DNA of 52,346 nucleotides from UBA2160 sp964588665. Lineage in GTDB: Bacteria > Chloroflexota > Dehalococcoidia > Lucifugimonadales > UBA1123. The stretch spans positions 1 through 52,346 of the forward strand of contig CAZPQQ010000017.1 in assembly GCA_964588665.1 (NCBI GenBank), in the 5' to 3' direction. Made by a program: the position numbers and the translations under genes. Positions 51,468-52,346 of this stretch are shown here, in pieces (the first letter of the stretch is position 1; the number at the start of each line of letters is the position of its first letter). The notes beneath the pieces are model-generated. The model did no database searches. It had not been told where the DNA came from and saw only the letters and a program-made list of their open reading frames with translations.

Positions 51468-52346
51468 AGGTCGAGAGGAAATCGGGCGGCATGCGAACCT
51501 GTCCGCGGCTGTCCAACATGCTGGGCAGATGCTTGTTCAGGTGAAGCAACCCCTGCTGCCGTCGAGCGGTCGCGAGGAATCCGCGATCCGTCGGGATGCC
51601 CATCCCCTTGGCGAAGCGGGTTGACGACCCATAGGACGACCTCGACACCGCACTCCGTATCCGGCCATGCCAGCGTCTCGAAGGCTGGCGTCGTCCCCTT
51701 CGCATCCAAGAGCGTGAAGGTACGGCAGCACGACGTTTATCGCGATCTCCGACGCCCTGCCGTCGCCTATGAACGGGGGCTCTTGGAGGTATTTCGTAAG
51801 CCTGTCGGGACCGTCGGCCGTCAAAACGCCGGCAAACGCGGCGCTCAGACCGGATCGAACTGTCCGGGCCAGAAGGCCGGCGGCGCCCTGCAGGCGTTGG
51901 GCCGGATGGTTGACCGGTCGGACTCGGAACAACTTCCACTCCGGGGGCACGGTCCGCTTGGCGCGTCCAAGCTTCCCCGCCAGCTGCTCCAGTTGCGTTC
52001 GGTGGGCGGGCGGCGTAATGTGCTCGATCAGTCCTCCGGCGTCGGCGAGGAGCGCCGTGACTCCGGCCACGAGGGTGCCGTCCGGTTCCCTCCCCAATCG
52101 CCTCAAGATCGAATAGGGCACGGCCCTGGCCAGTTGGCGGAACGGCTTGGTGTTTGAGGTGTAGCCCATAGCATCCATGAGGCTTTCGTAGACGGTCTGA
52201 TCGGCGTCGGCCCCGGCCTCCAATTGCATGCGGAACCCCCGGCTGCGATCGAGGAAGCGCCGGTCGCCGAGAGTGTCGAGCAGCTCACCGATCCGGTCTC
52301 GGTCCCAACCGTCGAACACGCCCATGGCGGCAGGCAGTGAAGGGTA
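51457..52346 (-). pseudogene. DUF2851-like gene, frameshifted and cut by the window edge
   Basis: From the right edge the frame reads FDGWDRDRIGELLDTLGDRRFLDRS, GYTSNTKPFRQLARAVPY, PVNHPAQRLQGAAGLLA and RASEIAINVVLPYLHALG, a pattern I associate with DUF2851 proteins of unknown function. Near 51650 similarity moves to another frame, which supplies the expected ending (YGSSTRFAKGMG, ATARRQQGLLHLNKHLPSML) and stops at 51457-51459. A single indel explains this; it may be a base-call error near the contig end. The 5' end lies beyond the window: the frame is still open at 52346. Confidence 0.6.

Overview
The window is about 52 kb of GC-rich bacterial DNA that looks like a scaffold from a metagenome-assembled genome. 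Two runs of exactly 100 N (17579-17678 and 39841-39940) are scaffolding gaps, and the last gene runs off the right edge with a frameshift. Gene content fits an uncultured Chloroflexota of the Dehalococcoidia/SAR202 type: paralogous phosphotriesterase-like and medium-chain dehydrogenase genes, fumarylacetoacetate hydrolase, HpcH/HpaI aldolase, Cys-type formate dehydrogenase and giant 2-hydroxyacyl-CoA-dehydratase-activator proteins. That placement is inference; there is no rRNA or other phylogenetic marker here. TGA ends many real genes, so it is a normal stop codon.

Layout. 0.2-5.6 kb (+): CinA-like protein with a degenerate deamidase domain, AI-2E-type permease, fumarylacetoacetate hydrolase, phosphotriesterase-like hydrolase, and a GrdB-family gene read through an in-frame TGA in a UxxC motif (probable selenoprotein; a second in-frame TGA lies near its start). 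5.8-10.5 kb (-): a possible small RNA with a strong terminator, zinc alcohol dehydrogenase, a cluster of short dispersed repeats, HpcH/HpaI aldolase, GH4 glycosidase and a carboxylesterase. 10.6-17.2 kb: housekeeping genes (metallophosphoesterase, tsaE, tsaB, ndk, rsfS, mnmA, DinB-like, RNase HII-YraN fusion). 17.3-18.3 kb: a lipoprotein gene cut by a gap and an orphan MNT nucleotidyltransferase. 18.5-22.9 kb: acetoin-dehydrogenase-type operon (E1 alpha, E1 beta, E2, AcoX). 23.2-25.8 kb: gamma-glutamyltransferase, then SRPBCC and VOC genes behind a promoter carrying an SOS-box-like palindrome. 26.0-37.3 kb: a tandem pair of very large dehydratase-activase proteins, the first fully fused (1724 residues), the second split into 1318 + 512. 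37.4-41.8 kb: a second phosphotriesterase-like gene, a protein with an internal duplication, a gap-truncated SDR and a second MDR dehydrogenase. 41.8-49.8 kb: formate-tetrahydrofolate ligase, MobA, and a three-gene NAD-linked formate dehydrogenase. 49.9-52.3 kb: gamma-carbonic-anhydrase-like protein, a TPR lipoprotein and a broken DUF2851-like gene.

How the parts fit. The formate cluster is coherent: FdhA/NuoF/NuoE-like subunits interconvert formate and CO2 with NAD(H), MobA makes the molybdenum cofactor, and Fhs loads formate onto tetrahydrofolate. The aco-type operon would cleave acetoin or a 2-oxoacid to acyl-CoA, but its E3 is not here. The dehydratase-activase pair suggests ATP-driven low-potential electron transfer to an acyl-CoA or related substrate, yet no ordinary dehydratase alpha/beta pair lies nearby, so its substrate is unknown. 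Intergenic regions carry several families of palindromic repeats; two of them are long and strongly structured.

The most interesting items are the candidate selenoprotein with SECIS-like hairpins, the fused/split activase tandem, the SOS-box-like operator, the candidate small RNA, and the two copies of a ~225-bp structured repeat.
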